Assembly (NCBI RefSeq): GCF_002929495.1
Contig: NZ_PJJJ01000016.1
Location: forward strand, 1-40,718
Source: Cryobacterium sp. Y82
Lineage (GTDB): Bacteria > Actinomycetota > Actinomycetes > Actinomycetales > Microbacteriaceae
Direction of reading: 5' to 3'
DNA: 40,718 nt
Part shown: one piece after another, positions 23,381 through 31,046 of the stretch
Layout of the letters: each line of letters opens with the position of its first letter
Numbering within the stretch: the first letter of the stretch is position 1
Program-made: the position numbers and the translations under genes
Notes under the pieces: generated by a model
What the model was told of the DNA's origin: nothing
Seen by the model: only the letters and a program-made list of their open reading frames with translations
The model's database searches: none

Positions 23381-24246
23381 TTAGAGGTGGATTCCTGCTG
23401 TGTCGACCAGTTCGACCCAGCGCTGTCGACGATCGGTGACTTCTCGGATGGTTGGGGCCCGGGCGTAGACGTCTGCTTCGGATAGGGCGGTCAGGTTGAG
23501 CCCGGTGAGGTCGATGATGTCGACGATGGGTACTTGGTAGGTGCGGTACGGTCCAAGCGGCGGGGGAGTGCTGTCGAGGAGGGCGGGAGTGCGGACCGTG
23601 TCAAGGTCGATGTCTTCTAATTGTGGGCTTTGGTCGAGGACGAATCCGGCAGCGTGCAGAACGGCGGAGTCTTCCGTGGTCGTTGTCCATGCTGCGATCT
23701 TCCAGAACTCTTGTGGGATCTTCACGCCGCGGTATGTCGGATCCTGGGCTGAGAGCACGGGAGCGGTGAAGACGCTGATGCGGTTAGCGTTGGTGCGTGC
23801 GTAGGTGAGGACGTGGTCCTCGAGGCCGAGCCAGAGTTGTTTCGATTGGTTAAAGTCTGTGGCTTGGGGGCGGCGTTGGTGTAGGCGAAGGTATCGTAAT
23901 TCGCTTGCCTGGCTATTGTTTTGTTGCCCCAGACTGGGCCTTGGCGCCGGACGAGGTGTCCGCTGTCGAGGTCGTTTCTGGCGTAGACGCCTTCCCCGGC
24001 CTGTTCGTGGGCCGGGATACGCGGGTCGAGGTGCCAGTTGTCGCCTCGGTCAACGTCAACGAGCTGATCACCGTCGATGTTGACACCGGTCGCGATCGCG
24101 AGGCGCCGTGCAGGGTCCAGAAGTACTGTGAAATGTGTGCACGGCAGTTCACGAATCAGGTTTTCCGCAGGAGGGACGGGGAGCTGCAGAAGGATCTGAA
24201 GGAATTCGGCGTTGTATCCAGCAGGAGAAAATGATGCGGCGTCCAT
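23381..24246 (-). pseudogene. DNA/RNA non-specific endonuclease, frameshifted
   Basis: The first frame (ATG at 24246) runs through LIRELPCTHFTVLLDPARRL, AIATGVNIDGDQ, then RNDLDSGHLVRRQGPVWGNK and FAYTNAAP. In a CCCCC run at about 23866 one base is lost, and the protein continues in another frame as QATDFNQSKQLWLGLEDHVL, YRGVKIPQEFWKIAAWTTTT and a family-typical tail. This is the NucA/nuc-type beta-beta-alpha-metal endonuclease of about 288 aa. The canonical DRGH motif reads DSGH here; the histidine base is kept but the preceding arginine is changed. No signal peptide is visible. It could be a toxin or a defence nuclease; it is probably inactive if the shift is real. Confidence 0.75.
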
Positions 24247-24353
24247 GTCGATAGTCAAGCAGCCACAGCCGACAGTTGGGGGTCTTCGGATCTATATGAC
24301 GGTGTTGATGGGAAGATTTCCTGTTGCTTCCACCATTTGAAACCGCCAACGTC

Positions 24354-25073
24354 TTATGGGCGTTCGTTGAGGAGCTCGGCTTCGTATGCGATGATCGCCG
24401 CCTGCACACGATTCTCGGCGCCAAGTGCTGTGAAGAGCACACTGAGGTACTGCTTCACCGTGCCTTCCGAAAGGTGCAGGGATTTCGCGATCTGGGCATT
24501 CGACTGGCCTCGCCCGATTCCGGCGAGCAGTTCGCGTTGTCGGTGGGTTAGTTCGCGCACAGTTGATTGGGCTCGTGTTGAGCGGCCGAAACGGGCGCCG
24601 GTTTCCTGGCGGACCAGCCACCGGCCGACCCGCGGTGAGAATGCGGCACCGCCGCCTGCGAGAGCGCGGACGCCGCCGATCAAGTGACGCGGGTCATCCG
24701 ATTTCAGGAAAAAGCCGAGCGCACCGAGGGTGATGGCCTCTGCAATGTAGGCCTCATCGGAGAACGTGGTCAGCATTGCGACCGGCACGTGTGGCTGCTC
24801 GCGCCGCAGCTGTTCAAGGGTGCGGATACCGTCAAGCCTGGGCATCTGGATATCGAGAACGACGACGTCTAGCGAGTGCCGTCGAGCCAGTTCGAGCGCT
24901 TCGGTTCCGTCTGAGGCTTCGGCGGTGATTACAATATCCGGGGCCGTGGAGAGGATGCCGGCGATCCCAGCGCGCACGAGCTGATCGTCATCGGCAAGAA
25001 GGACTCGTATTAGACCGTCTCTCTGCTGGTGAGGGCTGTCGGACGGGGTGTCACCGGTTAGATTTCCAGTCAT
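24354..25073 (-). CDS. NarL/LuxR-family response regulator
   Basis: The receiver domain (about 22-140) has the acidic pair DDD (28-30), the phospho-acceptor Asp74 in VVVLDIQMPRLDG, the switch threonine region LTTFSDEAY and lysine in FFLKSDD. The C-terminal LuxR helix-turn-helix reads LTHRQRELLAGIGRGQSNAQ, IAKSLHLSEGTVKQYLS. Start and length (239 aa) are normal. It overlaps the upstream kinase gene by 4 bp (ATGA) and is its cognate partner. The targets probably include the divergent DedA/phosphatidyltransferase operon, by position only. Confidence 0.93.
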   Translation of the reverse strand: MTGNLTGDTPSDSPHQQRDGLIRVLLADDDQLVRAGIAGILSTAPDIVITAEASDGTEALELARRHSLDVVVLDIQMPRLDGIRTLEQLRREQPHVPVAMLTTFSDEAYIAEAITLGALGFFLKSDDPRHLIGGVRALAGGGAAFSPRVGRWLVRQETGARFGRSTRAQSTVRELTHRQRELLAGIGRGQSNAQIAKSLHLSEGTVKQYLSVLFTALGAENRVQAAIIAYEAELLNERP

Positions 25074-26518
25074 GGGGCGAGGATCGTGTCGATGGAGAGA
25101 ACGCGGTTGTTGACGAAGCAGATTCGGAAGACGTCGTCGCGGTCGAAGAAACTTATCGAGGCCTCATAAAACTCGCACGTCGATCTCGGGGGCTGAGCCA
25201 GAGACGTTCGCGGGGCGTCGAGCATTTCCACTGCCGGAAGAAGGAGCTCGGTTTTGGTGCGGGTGTCACCGGTGTTGATGGCGGCGAACCGTTCGGGAGG
25301 CAGGACTGACGCGACGTTGGCATAAGCGAAGTAACCGATCGCGCTTAGCGCTGCGGTGGAGAGGAGAACGATGGGAACGAGCCAGGCGGCCCGTGTTGTG
25401 CGACGGCGTTTCCGGTCGGAGCTGCTGTCCGCGGCGGTGACAAGCTCGGTCCGAGATTCGTGCGTACTGGTGGCGGCTGAGGATGGAGTTGCCGACCTTG
25501 GAAGTCGGACTGTGAGGGTGAAGTCTTCGCTACGATTCACGTCCAGGGTTCCGCCAAGGATCCCGACTCGGTGTCGCAAGGCGAGGATGCCGTGGCCCGT
25601 CACGAGTAGGGACGGTGTCGTGCCGTGATCGGGGTTGCGAATGCGTAACTCGACTTCGTCTCCGTCGATGTCGATGTCGATGTCGATGTTCACCTTCGTG
25701 CCTGGTGCGTGTTTTGCGGCGTTCGTGAGTCCTTCCTGCAGTACCCGGAGGAGAGCGGCGCGAGAGTAATTGTTGGTAAATCGCTCGATGTCTGTCGCGA
25801 GGGTGCTGTTTACCTCGATACCGGAGGATTGCGCGCGCTCGAGTACGTCTTCAATGCTGAGGCCGCTCAGCGAGGCGGTGATGCCGGAGTCTCTTTCGGT
25901 AATCAGTCGAACGGTCTCGCCGAGTTCGTCGGACGCGGCGGCGGCATTGGCCCGGATGCTTTGCAGCTCAGTTCTCGCCGTTGCTGGCAATGTGTCGTCC
26001 AGGGAGAGGCGGCCGGCTTGGACGGCGATCAGCGTCAACCGATGCCCTAACCCGTCGTGGATTTCACTAGCCATCGCGTCTCGTTCCCGCATCACGGCCT
26101 GCTCGACGCGAGCATCGTGTTCCCGTGCCTCGGCGAGGGCCAGATCCCAGCCGCGCTGGAGATAGGCCCGCCGTCCGCGAAGCGCGGCGACCGTCAGAAC
26201 AGGGACGACGAGGCACAGGGTGTAAATCGTGCCGCGGACGAGTCCGAGGATGGCACCGGCCCACGATGGACTCGAGATCAGTCCGCACAGTGTCGCAGCG
26301 ATGAGCGAGGCCGCCACGGCGACCATCACGACGCCGAAGGACGGCTTCCACAAAGAGGCGCAGAAGCCGACGATGATCGCGGTGGTACCTATCAGCATCG
26401 GACCCGAGCCGTCCGTCCACGGAGATGCGACTCCGAGTAAGGCTCCAACAACAGCAGCGACTGTCGTGTTGGTATTGCGCGCACGTCGTGTGTGCGGGGT
26501 CGGATTGTTGTCGAGCAT
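25070..26518 (-). CDS. NarL-type sensor histidine kinase with a C-terminal extracytoplasmic tail
   Basis: Residues about 17-115 form an N-terminal bundle of membrane helices. HisKA_3 follows (MASEIHDGLGHRLTLIAVQA, phospho-accepting His154), then the HATPase (LLRVLQEGLTNAAKHAPGTK, GHGILALRHRVGILGGTLDV). After a basic linker comes another membrane helix (AAWLVPIVLLSTAALSAIGY, about 375-397) and an 80-residue outside domain ending in CEFYEASISFF and FRICFVNNRVLS with two cysteines. Sensing may use this unusual tail as well as the N-terminal bundle. A run of Ile-Asp repeats in the HATPase is encoded by a hexanucleotide repeat. The ATG at 26518 directly follows GGGAGG. Confidence 0.9.
   Translation of the reverse strand: MLDNNPTPHTRRARNTNTTVAAVVGALLGVASPWTDGSGPMLIGTTAIIVGFCASLWKPSFGVVMVAVAASLIAATLCGLISSPSWAGAILGLVRGTIYTLCLVVPVLTVAALRGRRAYLQRGWDLALAEAREHDARVEQAVMRERDAMASEIHDGLGHRLTLIAVQAGRLSLDDTLPATARTELQSIRANAAAASDELGETVRLITERDSGITASLSGLSIEDVLERAQSSGIEVNSTLATDIERFTNNYSRAALLRVLQEGLTNAAKHAPGTKVNIDIDIDIDGDEVELRIRNPDHGTTPSLLVTGHGILALRHRVGILGGTLDVNRSEDFTLTVRLPRSATPSSAATSTHESRTELVTAADSSSDRKRRRTTRAAWLVPIVLLSTAALSAIGYFAYANVASVLPPERFAAINTGDTRTKTELLLPAVEMLDAPRTSLAQPPRSTCEFYEASISFFDRDDVFRICFVNNRVLSIDTILAP
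25665..25688 (+). repeat. TCGATG hexanucleotide repeat, four copies, inside the kinase gene
   Basis: Four exact TCGATG units encode the NIDIDIDIDGD stretch of the HATPase domain of the kinase on the minus strand. Changes in copy number would keep the frame and only alter the length of the Ile-Asp loop. Confidence 0.9.
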
Positions 26519-26625
26519 CCTCCCACCCTAGGGAGACCTGGCAGGCGAAAGAACTCGCCTTCGTTAGTTCGGGGCTTCACCTTTGTCACTATCGACGGTA
26601 GCGGCGCTTTTCTAGCGTTTCTTGC

Positions 26626-27231
26626 ATGCTTGAAAACATCACTTTGTTCCTTGACTCCGTCAGTGAGTACATCGGAATCATCCTTGCGATCGTCTTCATT
26701 GCCTCGATCGTGGACGCGGCCTTCGGCCTCGGTGCCATTCTGCCGGGGGAAACCGTCCTGGTGTTCGCCGCGGTCGCCCTCCGTGAAAGTCCTCTTCTGA
26801 TCTTTGCCGTACTCGTCGCTGCCGCCGGGGCATTCATTGGCGACCACATCGGGTACTTCATCGGACGGAAACTCGGCGTGAAGATGGTGAACACACGGGT
26901 GGTGCGGAGAATCGGAGTCGATCGTTGGGACGCGGCTACCGATTTCGTCAAACGACGCGGTTTCTGGCTCATCATCGTCGCTCGTCTCCTGCCCGGCGTT
27001 CGAACCTTGGTCGCCGCAGCAGCCGGAGCGTCACCCATGAGCTACCGGCGGTTCGCTCTCGCCTCCGGCACCGCAGCCGTCATCTGGTCGCTTCTCTGGG
27101 TGCTGGGCGGCGCCGCGCTTGGTTTCGCGTTTGTTGAATTCGCCAATCACACGACCATCCCTGCGATCGCGGTAGCGGTGGCTGCCGCTGTTGGGTTCTT
27201 CGTTATCCGGCAGAGGCGGAGAACCGCATGA
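26626..27231 (+). CDS. DedA-family membrane protein (VTT domain)
   Basis: The 201-aa protein shows the DedA pattern: a first helix pair, the motif FGLGAILPGETVLVFAAVAL, GAFIGDHIGYFIGRKLGVKM, and the signature block RGFWLIIVARLLPGVRTLVA with the arginines (FxxRxxPGxR) needed for function, then two C-terminal helices. DedA proteins move lipid carriers or phospholipids across the membrane and support envelope homeostasis and peptide resistance. The ATG at 26626 has no ribosome site, so a leaderless transcript is possible. The stop overlaps the next start (ATGA). It is divergent from the sensor kinase. Confidence 0.92.
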   Translation: MLENITLFLDSVSEYIGIILAIVFIASIVDAAFGLGAILPGETVLVFAAVALRESPLLIFAVLVAAAGAFIGDHIGYFIGRKLGVKMVNTRVVRRIGVDRWDAATDFVKRRGFWLIIVARLLPGVRTLVAAAAGASPMSYRRFALASGTAAVIWSLLWVLGGAALGFAFVEFANHTTIPAIAVAVAAAVGFFVIRQRRRTA

Positions 27232-27827
27232 ATACGAAAGATCGGACTCTCCGGCCGCGACCCGAGTGGTGGACCATCCCAAATCTCTTCACCGTTAACC
27301 GATTCGTCCTGATCGTCCCGATCGTGGCCCTTCTGTTGTCGGGGGCTCAGCCGCTCACAGCTGCCACTCTCACGGTGCTCTTCGGCGCGACGGATTGGGT
27401 AGACGGATTCCTCGCTCGGCGGCTCGGCCAAGAGACCCGGCTCGGGGAGATCCTCGACCCGATCGCCGACCGATTGGGAATCGGCTGCCTTGGCATCACA
27501 CTAACGATCATCGGTGCAATTCCCTGGTCGGTAATCATCGTCATCCTCCTCGTCGATCTGATCGTCGGAAGCGTCTTCCTGGCACGACACCGGAACCATC
27601 AGCTCTCGGTCACCTGGATCGGAAAGATTCGCACCGCGCTCATTATGATCAGCACGTCCATCGTCACGGTCGGCCTCATCCCAGGGATGGAATTGGCCTT
27701 GTTGATCGGACAGGTCGGTTTGGTGGTCGGCGCCTTGTTCCACATCGCTGCCGGCATCGGCTATCTACGACAACTGTTCCGACAAGATGTACCGCATGCA
27801 CCAGCCACAACTCTCGGACGCGACTGA
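27228..27827 (+). CDS. CDP-alcohol phosphatidyltransferase-family enzyme
   Basis: The 199-aa integral membrane enzyme has the complete CDP-AP catalytic motif D-x2-DG-x2-AR-x8-G-x3-D-x3-D: Asp56, Asp59-Gly60, Ala63-Arg64, Gly73, Asp77 and Asp81. About five to six helices surround it (for example VLIVPIVALLLSGAQP, WSVIIVILLVDLIVGSVFLA). It joins a CDP-activated lipid to an alcohol such as glycerol phosphate or inositol phosphate; PgsA-like activity is a fair guess but not shown. Translationally coupled to the DedA gene, it forms a lipid-modifying unit probably controlled by the divergent two-component system. Confidence 0.92.
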   Translation: MNTKDRTLRPRPEWWTIPNLFTVNRFVLIVPIVALLLSGAQPLTAATLTVLFGATDWVDGFLARRLGQETRLGEILDPIADRLGIGCLGITLTIIGAIPWSVIIVILLVDLIVGSVFLARHRNHQLSVTWIGKIRTALIMISTSIVTVGLIPGMELALLIGQVGLVVGALFHIAAGIGYLRQLFRQDVPHAPATTLGRD

Positions 27828-27928
27828 AGCTATCGCGGATGTTATCTGTCACGGACCATGAAGAACGCCCAATTCCTCATTGCCCTCGACACACTCTCGC
27901 CTGCACAACCCCGGAAACACAGGGGCCG

Positions 27929-27956
27929 TTGTGCAGACGACTTCGGAAAATGACAC
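27929..27956 (+). repeat. 28-bp direct repeat, right copy (possible IS end)
   Basis: TTGTGCAGACGACTTCGG followed by AAAATGACAC matches 18388-18415 except for two one-base indels. Both copies point the same way and enclose 9.5 kb from the small unknown gene through the phosphatidyltransferase. Confidence 0.75.
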
Positions 27957-28055
27957 TGGTGCTAAACGATCAATTCCGGACACTCTTCAAACGCGAGACA
28001 CGTTCCTGGCGTGAGCCGGTTGACGAATCCCTGCCCTGCAATAAAAATTAGGTAT

Positions 28056-28394
28056 GTGCCTAAGTATGATGACGAGCTCGATGCCGTGCTCCGCGCTCTC
28101 GCGGATCCGACGCGCCGGGCTGTCGTGGAACGGTTGGCGAAGTCCCCAGCAGTCGTGTCCGAACTCGCCGCACCGTTCTCGATGGCGTTGCCGTCGCTCA
28201 TGCAGCACCTGCGCGTCCTCGAGAACGCGGGACTGGTCACGTCACAGAAGCATGGGCGCGTCCGCACCATGAGCCTGCGACCGGGCGCCCTCGACGTCCT
28301 ACACCTGTGGCTTGGGGAGCAACGAACCCCCGCAGAACACCGAGCCGACCGGCTCGGCATCCACATGACCCGTACCACCCGGAAGGAAACCTGA
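28056..28394 (+). CDS. ArsR-family winged-helix regulator
   Basis: This 112-aa protein carries the ArsR fold: LDAVLRALADPTRRAVVERL, VVSELAAPFSMALPSLMQHL, RVLENAGLVTSQKHGRVRTM and a short C-terminal tail with HRADRLGIHMTRT. No cysteine or histidine metal cluster is seen, so it belongs to the non-metal branch that controls SRPBCC- or DHFR-like enzymes. The GTG at 28056 is the first start in frame after an AT-rich -10-like stretch (TAAAAATTAGGTAT), so a leaderless message is likely. The DHFR-like gene follows after 1 bp. Confidence 0.85.
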   Translation: MPKYDDELDAVLRALADPTRRAVVERLAKSPAVVSELAAPFSMALPSLMQHLRVLENAGLVTSQKHGRVRTMSLRPGALDVLHLWLGEQRTPAEHRADRLGIHMTRTTRKET

Positions 28395-28395
28395 C

Positions 28396-29043
28396 GTGAC
28401 CCGCGTTCGCATCGACCTGTTCATCTCGCTGGACGGCTTTACCTCGACGACCGACCACGCCCCCGAAAATCCGATGGGTGAGGACTGGGGGCGCCTCACT
28501 GCGGCCTACGCCGCGACCCGCACGTTTCACGAGCGCGTCTTCGACGACACCAGCGGCACCGGCACGACCGGCATCGACGACTCCTACGCCGCCGCGTTCT
28601 TCGAGGGCGTCGGCGCCGAGATCATGGGCGCGACCATGTTCGGCCTGCACTCGTTTCCCGACGATCCGGACTGGAAGGGCTGGTGGGGTAGCCAGCCGCC
28701 GTTCGGCACCCCGGTCTACGTCCTCACCCACACCGCACCGCGTCCGTCGATCCCGATGGAGGGCGGAACAACGTTCCACTTCCGCAACGCCGCAATCGAG
28801 GACGTGCTGGCGGAGGCGACCGAGGCTGCCGGAGGCCTGGACGTGCGCGTCGGCGGTGGAGTCGGCACCGCGCGCGACTTCCTGCGCGCCGGCCTGGTCG
28901 ATCACTTGCATCTCATGGTCGCCCCGATCCTCCTCGGCCGGGGCACTCGACTGTGGGACGGCCTGCCCCGCCTCGACCTCACCCACACGGTGACGACGGA
29001 AGTGGCCGAGAGTGGCACAATCCACGTGACCTTCGCACGATAG
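28396..29043 (+). CDS. Dihydrofolate-reductase/RibD C-terminal-like NADPH reductase
   Basis: The 215-aa protein begins TRVRIDLFISLDGFTSTTDH, contains GAEIMGATMFGLHSFPDDPD, PVYVLTHTAPRP and the cofactor region DVRVGGGVGTARDFLRAGLV, then DHLHLMVAPILLGRGTRLW. This is the RibD_C/DHFR-like family, which uses NADPH to reduce an unknown substrate. Length and all blocks are normal. It starts with a GTG 1 bp after the ArsR stop and is surely cotranscribed. A strong hairpin follows 10 bp after the stop. Confidence 0.9.
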   Translation: MTRVRIDLFISLDGFTSTTDHAPENPMGEDWGRLTAAYAATRTFHERVFDDTSGTGTTGIDDSYAAAFFEGVGAEIMGATMFGLHSFPDDPDWKGWWGSQPPFGTPVYVLTHTAPRPSIPMEGGTTFHFRNAAIEDVLAEATEAAGGLDVRVGGGVGTARDFLRAGLVDHLHLMVAPILLGRGTRLWDGLPRLDLTHTVTTEVAESGTIHVTFAR

Positions 29044-29053
29044 GACGATTGCT

Positions 29054-29082
29054 GATCGGAGCGCTGTTAGCACCTTCCGATC
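29054..29082 (+). terminator. Hairpin behind the ArsR-reductase operon
   Basis: GATCGGA (29054-29060) pairs exactly with TCCGATC (29076-29082), with an inner GCGCTGTTAGCACC loop. No T-tract follows, which is common for actinobacterial terminators. It lies between the reductase stop and the convergent beta-lactamase-like gene. Confidence 0.5.
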
Positions 29083-29188
29083 CTGCTGTGTATCGTTAAC
29101 ATCCGCAGTGGCTCGTCGCCCGGGAGGTCCGTTTCGAAACCCTGGATTTGCAAGACGCTTTCGCAGTCTCGAGTGTATTCACCTGCTG

Positions 29189-30085
29189 TTATCTGATGGT
29201 GTCGTGAAGTGTGCGGGCTATGTGTCCGAGTGTTTGTTCGGCGGCTGGTTGTGTGGCGGTCGGGACTCGTGATTCGGTGAGGGCGGCGACGGCGAATCGG
29301 GTGCCGTCGTTGTGCTCGACGACTCCTACCTCGTGTCGGAGGTTGAGGAAGGTGCCGGTTTTCGATGCCCAGCGGGATGTTCCGGTTGCAAAGTCAGGCG
29401 TGAGGCGGTGCCGCATCAGGTTTGTGCTCATCATTTGTTGGGTGGTGAATGCCGTTTCGGGGCTAGGGGCTGAGTGGATCCAGATCTGCTCGAGGAGGTT
29501 GACGAAGCTTCGCGCCGAGCCGGCGTTGGCTTGAGTGATGTCGAGTTGCGGGATGAGGTGTCCTCCGCCCGGTGTGCCTGCCTGGATGGCTAGGGTGTGG
29601 GCGAGGTGGGCCTCGTGTGGGGCGAGCCGCTCGGCGAGAGTTTGGTAGAGAGTGCGGATGGTGTGGCGGATACGGAGGCCGGGTATGTGCAGCTGCTGCA
29701 TATGGTGATCGACCATGCGCGGCGTGCAAATGTCGAATAGTGCGTCGGCGGCGGTGTCATCACTGATGGAAAGCGCGAGGGAGACGAGGTCGAATACTGC
29801 GACCTTGGTCGGGTATTGGAAGGTGCAGAGCCCGGTCAGCCCGGGTGTTCGGTTTTCGGGAAGAAGTTCGATCGTGCGTGCCGGGTCCAAATCGCCGGTT
29901 CGGATCATCTCGAGAACAGTGAGAGCGAGAGGCACTTTTACCAGTGATGCGATGGGGAAGATGGTGTCTGGTTCGATCCCGATCTCGGTGCCGGTGTCGA
30001 GGTCTCGGACGAGGAAGCCCCCGCGTAGTCCGGCTTCTTCGAGTTGATTTTCTGCGTCAGCGAGGATCTGCTGGAGGTGTTTCAT
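29189..30085 (-). CDS. Class A beta-lactamase-like serine hydrolase without signal peptide
   Basis: The 298-aa protein has the active-site serine in IASLVK (Ser47, Lys50), a second motif LSISDD (Ser108-Asp-Asp110, where class A enzymes have SDN), and a KTG triad in WASKTGTF (Lys242). I see no ExxLN omega-loop motif, so the deacylating Glu166 of true class A enzymes appears missing. The N-terminus (MKHLQQILADAENQLEEAG) is not a signal sequence, so it should be cytoplasmic. It may be an esterase, a penicillin-binding sensor or a weak lactamase. It overlaps the LysR gene by 4 bp (ATGA) and is cotranscribed with it. Confidence 0.82.
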   Translation of the reverse strand: MKHLQQILADAENQLEEAGLRGGFLVRDLDTGTEIGIEPDTIFPIASLVKVPLALTVLEMIRTGDLDPARTIELLPENRTPGLTGLCTFQYPTKVAVFDLVSLALSISDDTAADALFDICTPRMVDHHMQQLHIPGLRIRHTIRTLYQTLAERLAPHEAHLAHTLAIQAGTPGGGHLIPQLDITQANAGSARSFVNLLEQIWIHSAPSPETAFTTQQMMSTNLMRHRLTPDFATGTSRWASKTGTFLNLRHEVGVVEHNDGTRFAVAALTESRVPTATQPAAEQTLGHIARTLHDTIR

Positions 30086-30960
30086 ATGATTCGACCGCCA
30101 AGAGCGCAAGCGATGGGAGAAGCGCTTCCGTCGAGCAGTTCGGCGTCGCGTTCGCCGGTTCTGCTTGCGAGAGCGTAGCCCCGTACGAGGTGCAGCTCTC
30201 GAATGGGCCGCCAGTGAAGTTGCAGGTGGTCTGCTTCTCGCTCCGAGCACAGGAGCAGGTCTTTGCTGCCTGCCACGCCGACGACCGCTTCAATCAATGT
30301 GTCGGCGACTTTCAGCTGGCCGGGCTGCAACGAGATCGAGTTCGCCAGCCAGGTGATGCGATCGCGAATGTGCGGGACGTTGTCTTCGGTTTGAATCCAC
30401 AGCTTGCGCGTCGGTCGTTTCATCTCGCCTCGTCGCACTCGGATCGATTCGAGTTGAAACTGGCTATCTCCCGTAGTTTGTGCGGATGCCACACCGAGAT
30501 TTACTTGCCACACCGCATCCGCCGCCGGTACCGGCTGCACGGCGTACTCCGCTTGCCCGACCCTGACCATCTCGCCTCGCACAGCAGGCTCTGCCGTCTC
30601 GATTCGCAGTGCGAAGTCGTGTTTACGGGCCGCTATTGCTATCTGTGACAGATCTGCCACAGCGAGGGCCGTCGGCATCATTAAGGTGACGGGCCGGTGT
30701 AGTTGTCGTCTTGCCTGATCGCGTAGCCCCTCCGCAAGTGACACGATCGCCGATGCGGATGGAAGCAGAGTCCGACCGAGCTCGGTCAGCTCGACTCGCC
30801 GGGTCGTCCGATCAAGAAGCTGGCCACCGAGATGGTCCTCTAGTGACGCGATGCGTTTGCTCGCTACGGACTGCGGGATACCGCACTCGGCGGCGCCGTA
30901 GGTGAAGCTTCCTCTTCGACTTACGCTCACGAACGCTTCGCAGCCAGCAACGATGTCCAT
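30082..30960 (-). CDS. LysR-type regulator of the beta-lactamase locus
   Basis: The N-terminal helix-turn-helix reads ACEAFVSVSRRGSFT-like (GCEAFVSVSRRGSFTYGAAE), CGIPQSVASKRIASLEDHLG, QLLDRTTRRVELTELGRTLL. The C-terminal part is a two-lobe effector domain. Length (292 aa) is normal. It is divergent from the lipoprotein beta-lactamase gene and cotranscribed with the second lactamase-like gene, the arrangement known for AmpR/PenR-type activators. A T-N11-A palindrome lies in the shared promoter. The inducer (beta-lactam or wall fragment) is inferred. Confidence 0.88.
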   Translation of the reverse strand: MDIVAGCEAFVSVSRRGSFTYGAAECGIPQSVASKRIASLEDHLGGQLLDRTTRRVELTELGRTLLPSASAIVSLAEGLRDQARRQLHRPVTLMMPTALAVADLSQIAIAARKHDFALRIETAEPAVRGEMVRVGQAEYAVQPVPAADAVWQVNLGVASAQTTGDSQFQLESIRVRRGEMKRPTRKLWIQTEDNVPHIRDRITWLANSISLQPGQLKVADTLIEAVVGVAGSKDLLLCSEREADHLQLHWRPIRELHLVRGYALASRTGERDAELLDGSASPIACALGGRII

Positions 30961-30976
30961 ACGAGGATTCTTGTCT

Positions 30977-30991
30977 ATTCCCTAACGGAAT
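30977..30991. promoter_or_regulatory. T-N11-A LysR-type operator
   Basis: ATTCC-CTAAC-GGAAT is a 15-bp palindrome with perfect 5-bp arms and T-N11-A spacing. It lies 17 bp from the LysR start and 56 bp from the divergent beta-lactamase start, where a LysR-type activator would bind. Confidence 0.65.
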
Positions 30992-31046
30992 CAGTAGCGC
31001 TTGATAATGATTGGACTGACTACAGTTTGTCCCGAAGAGTGTCGCC

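Noticed and set aside
28237..29073. A 278-aa minus-strand frame opposite the ArsR and reductase genes
   Set aside because: It mirrors two well-supported genes, and its composition (Gly/Arg/Val-rich, no motif) is typical of a shadow frame in GC-rich DNA.
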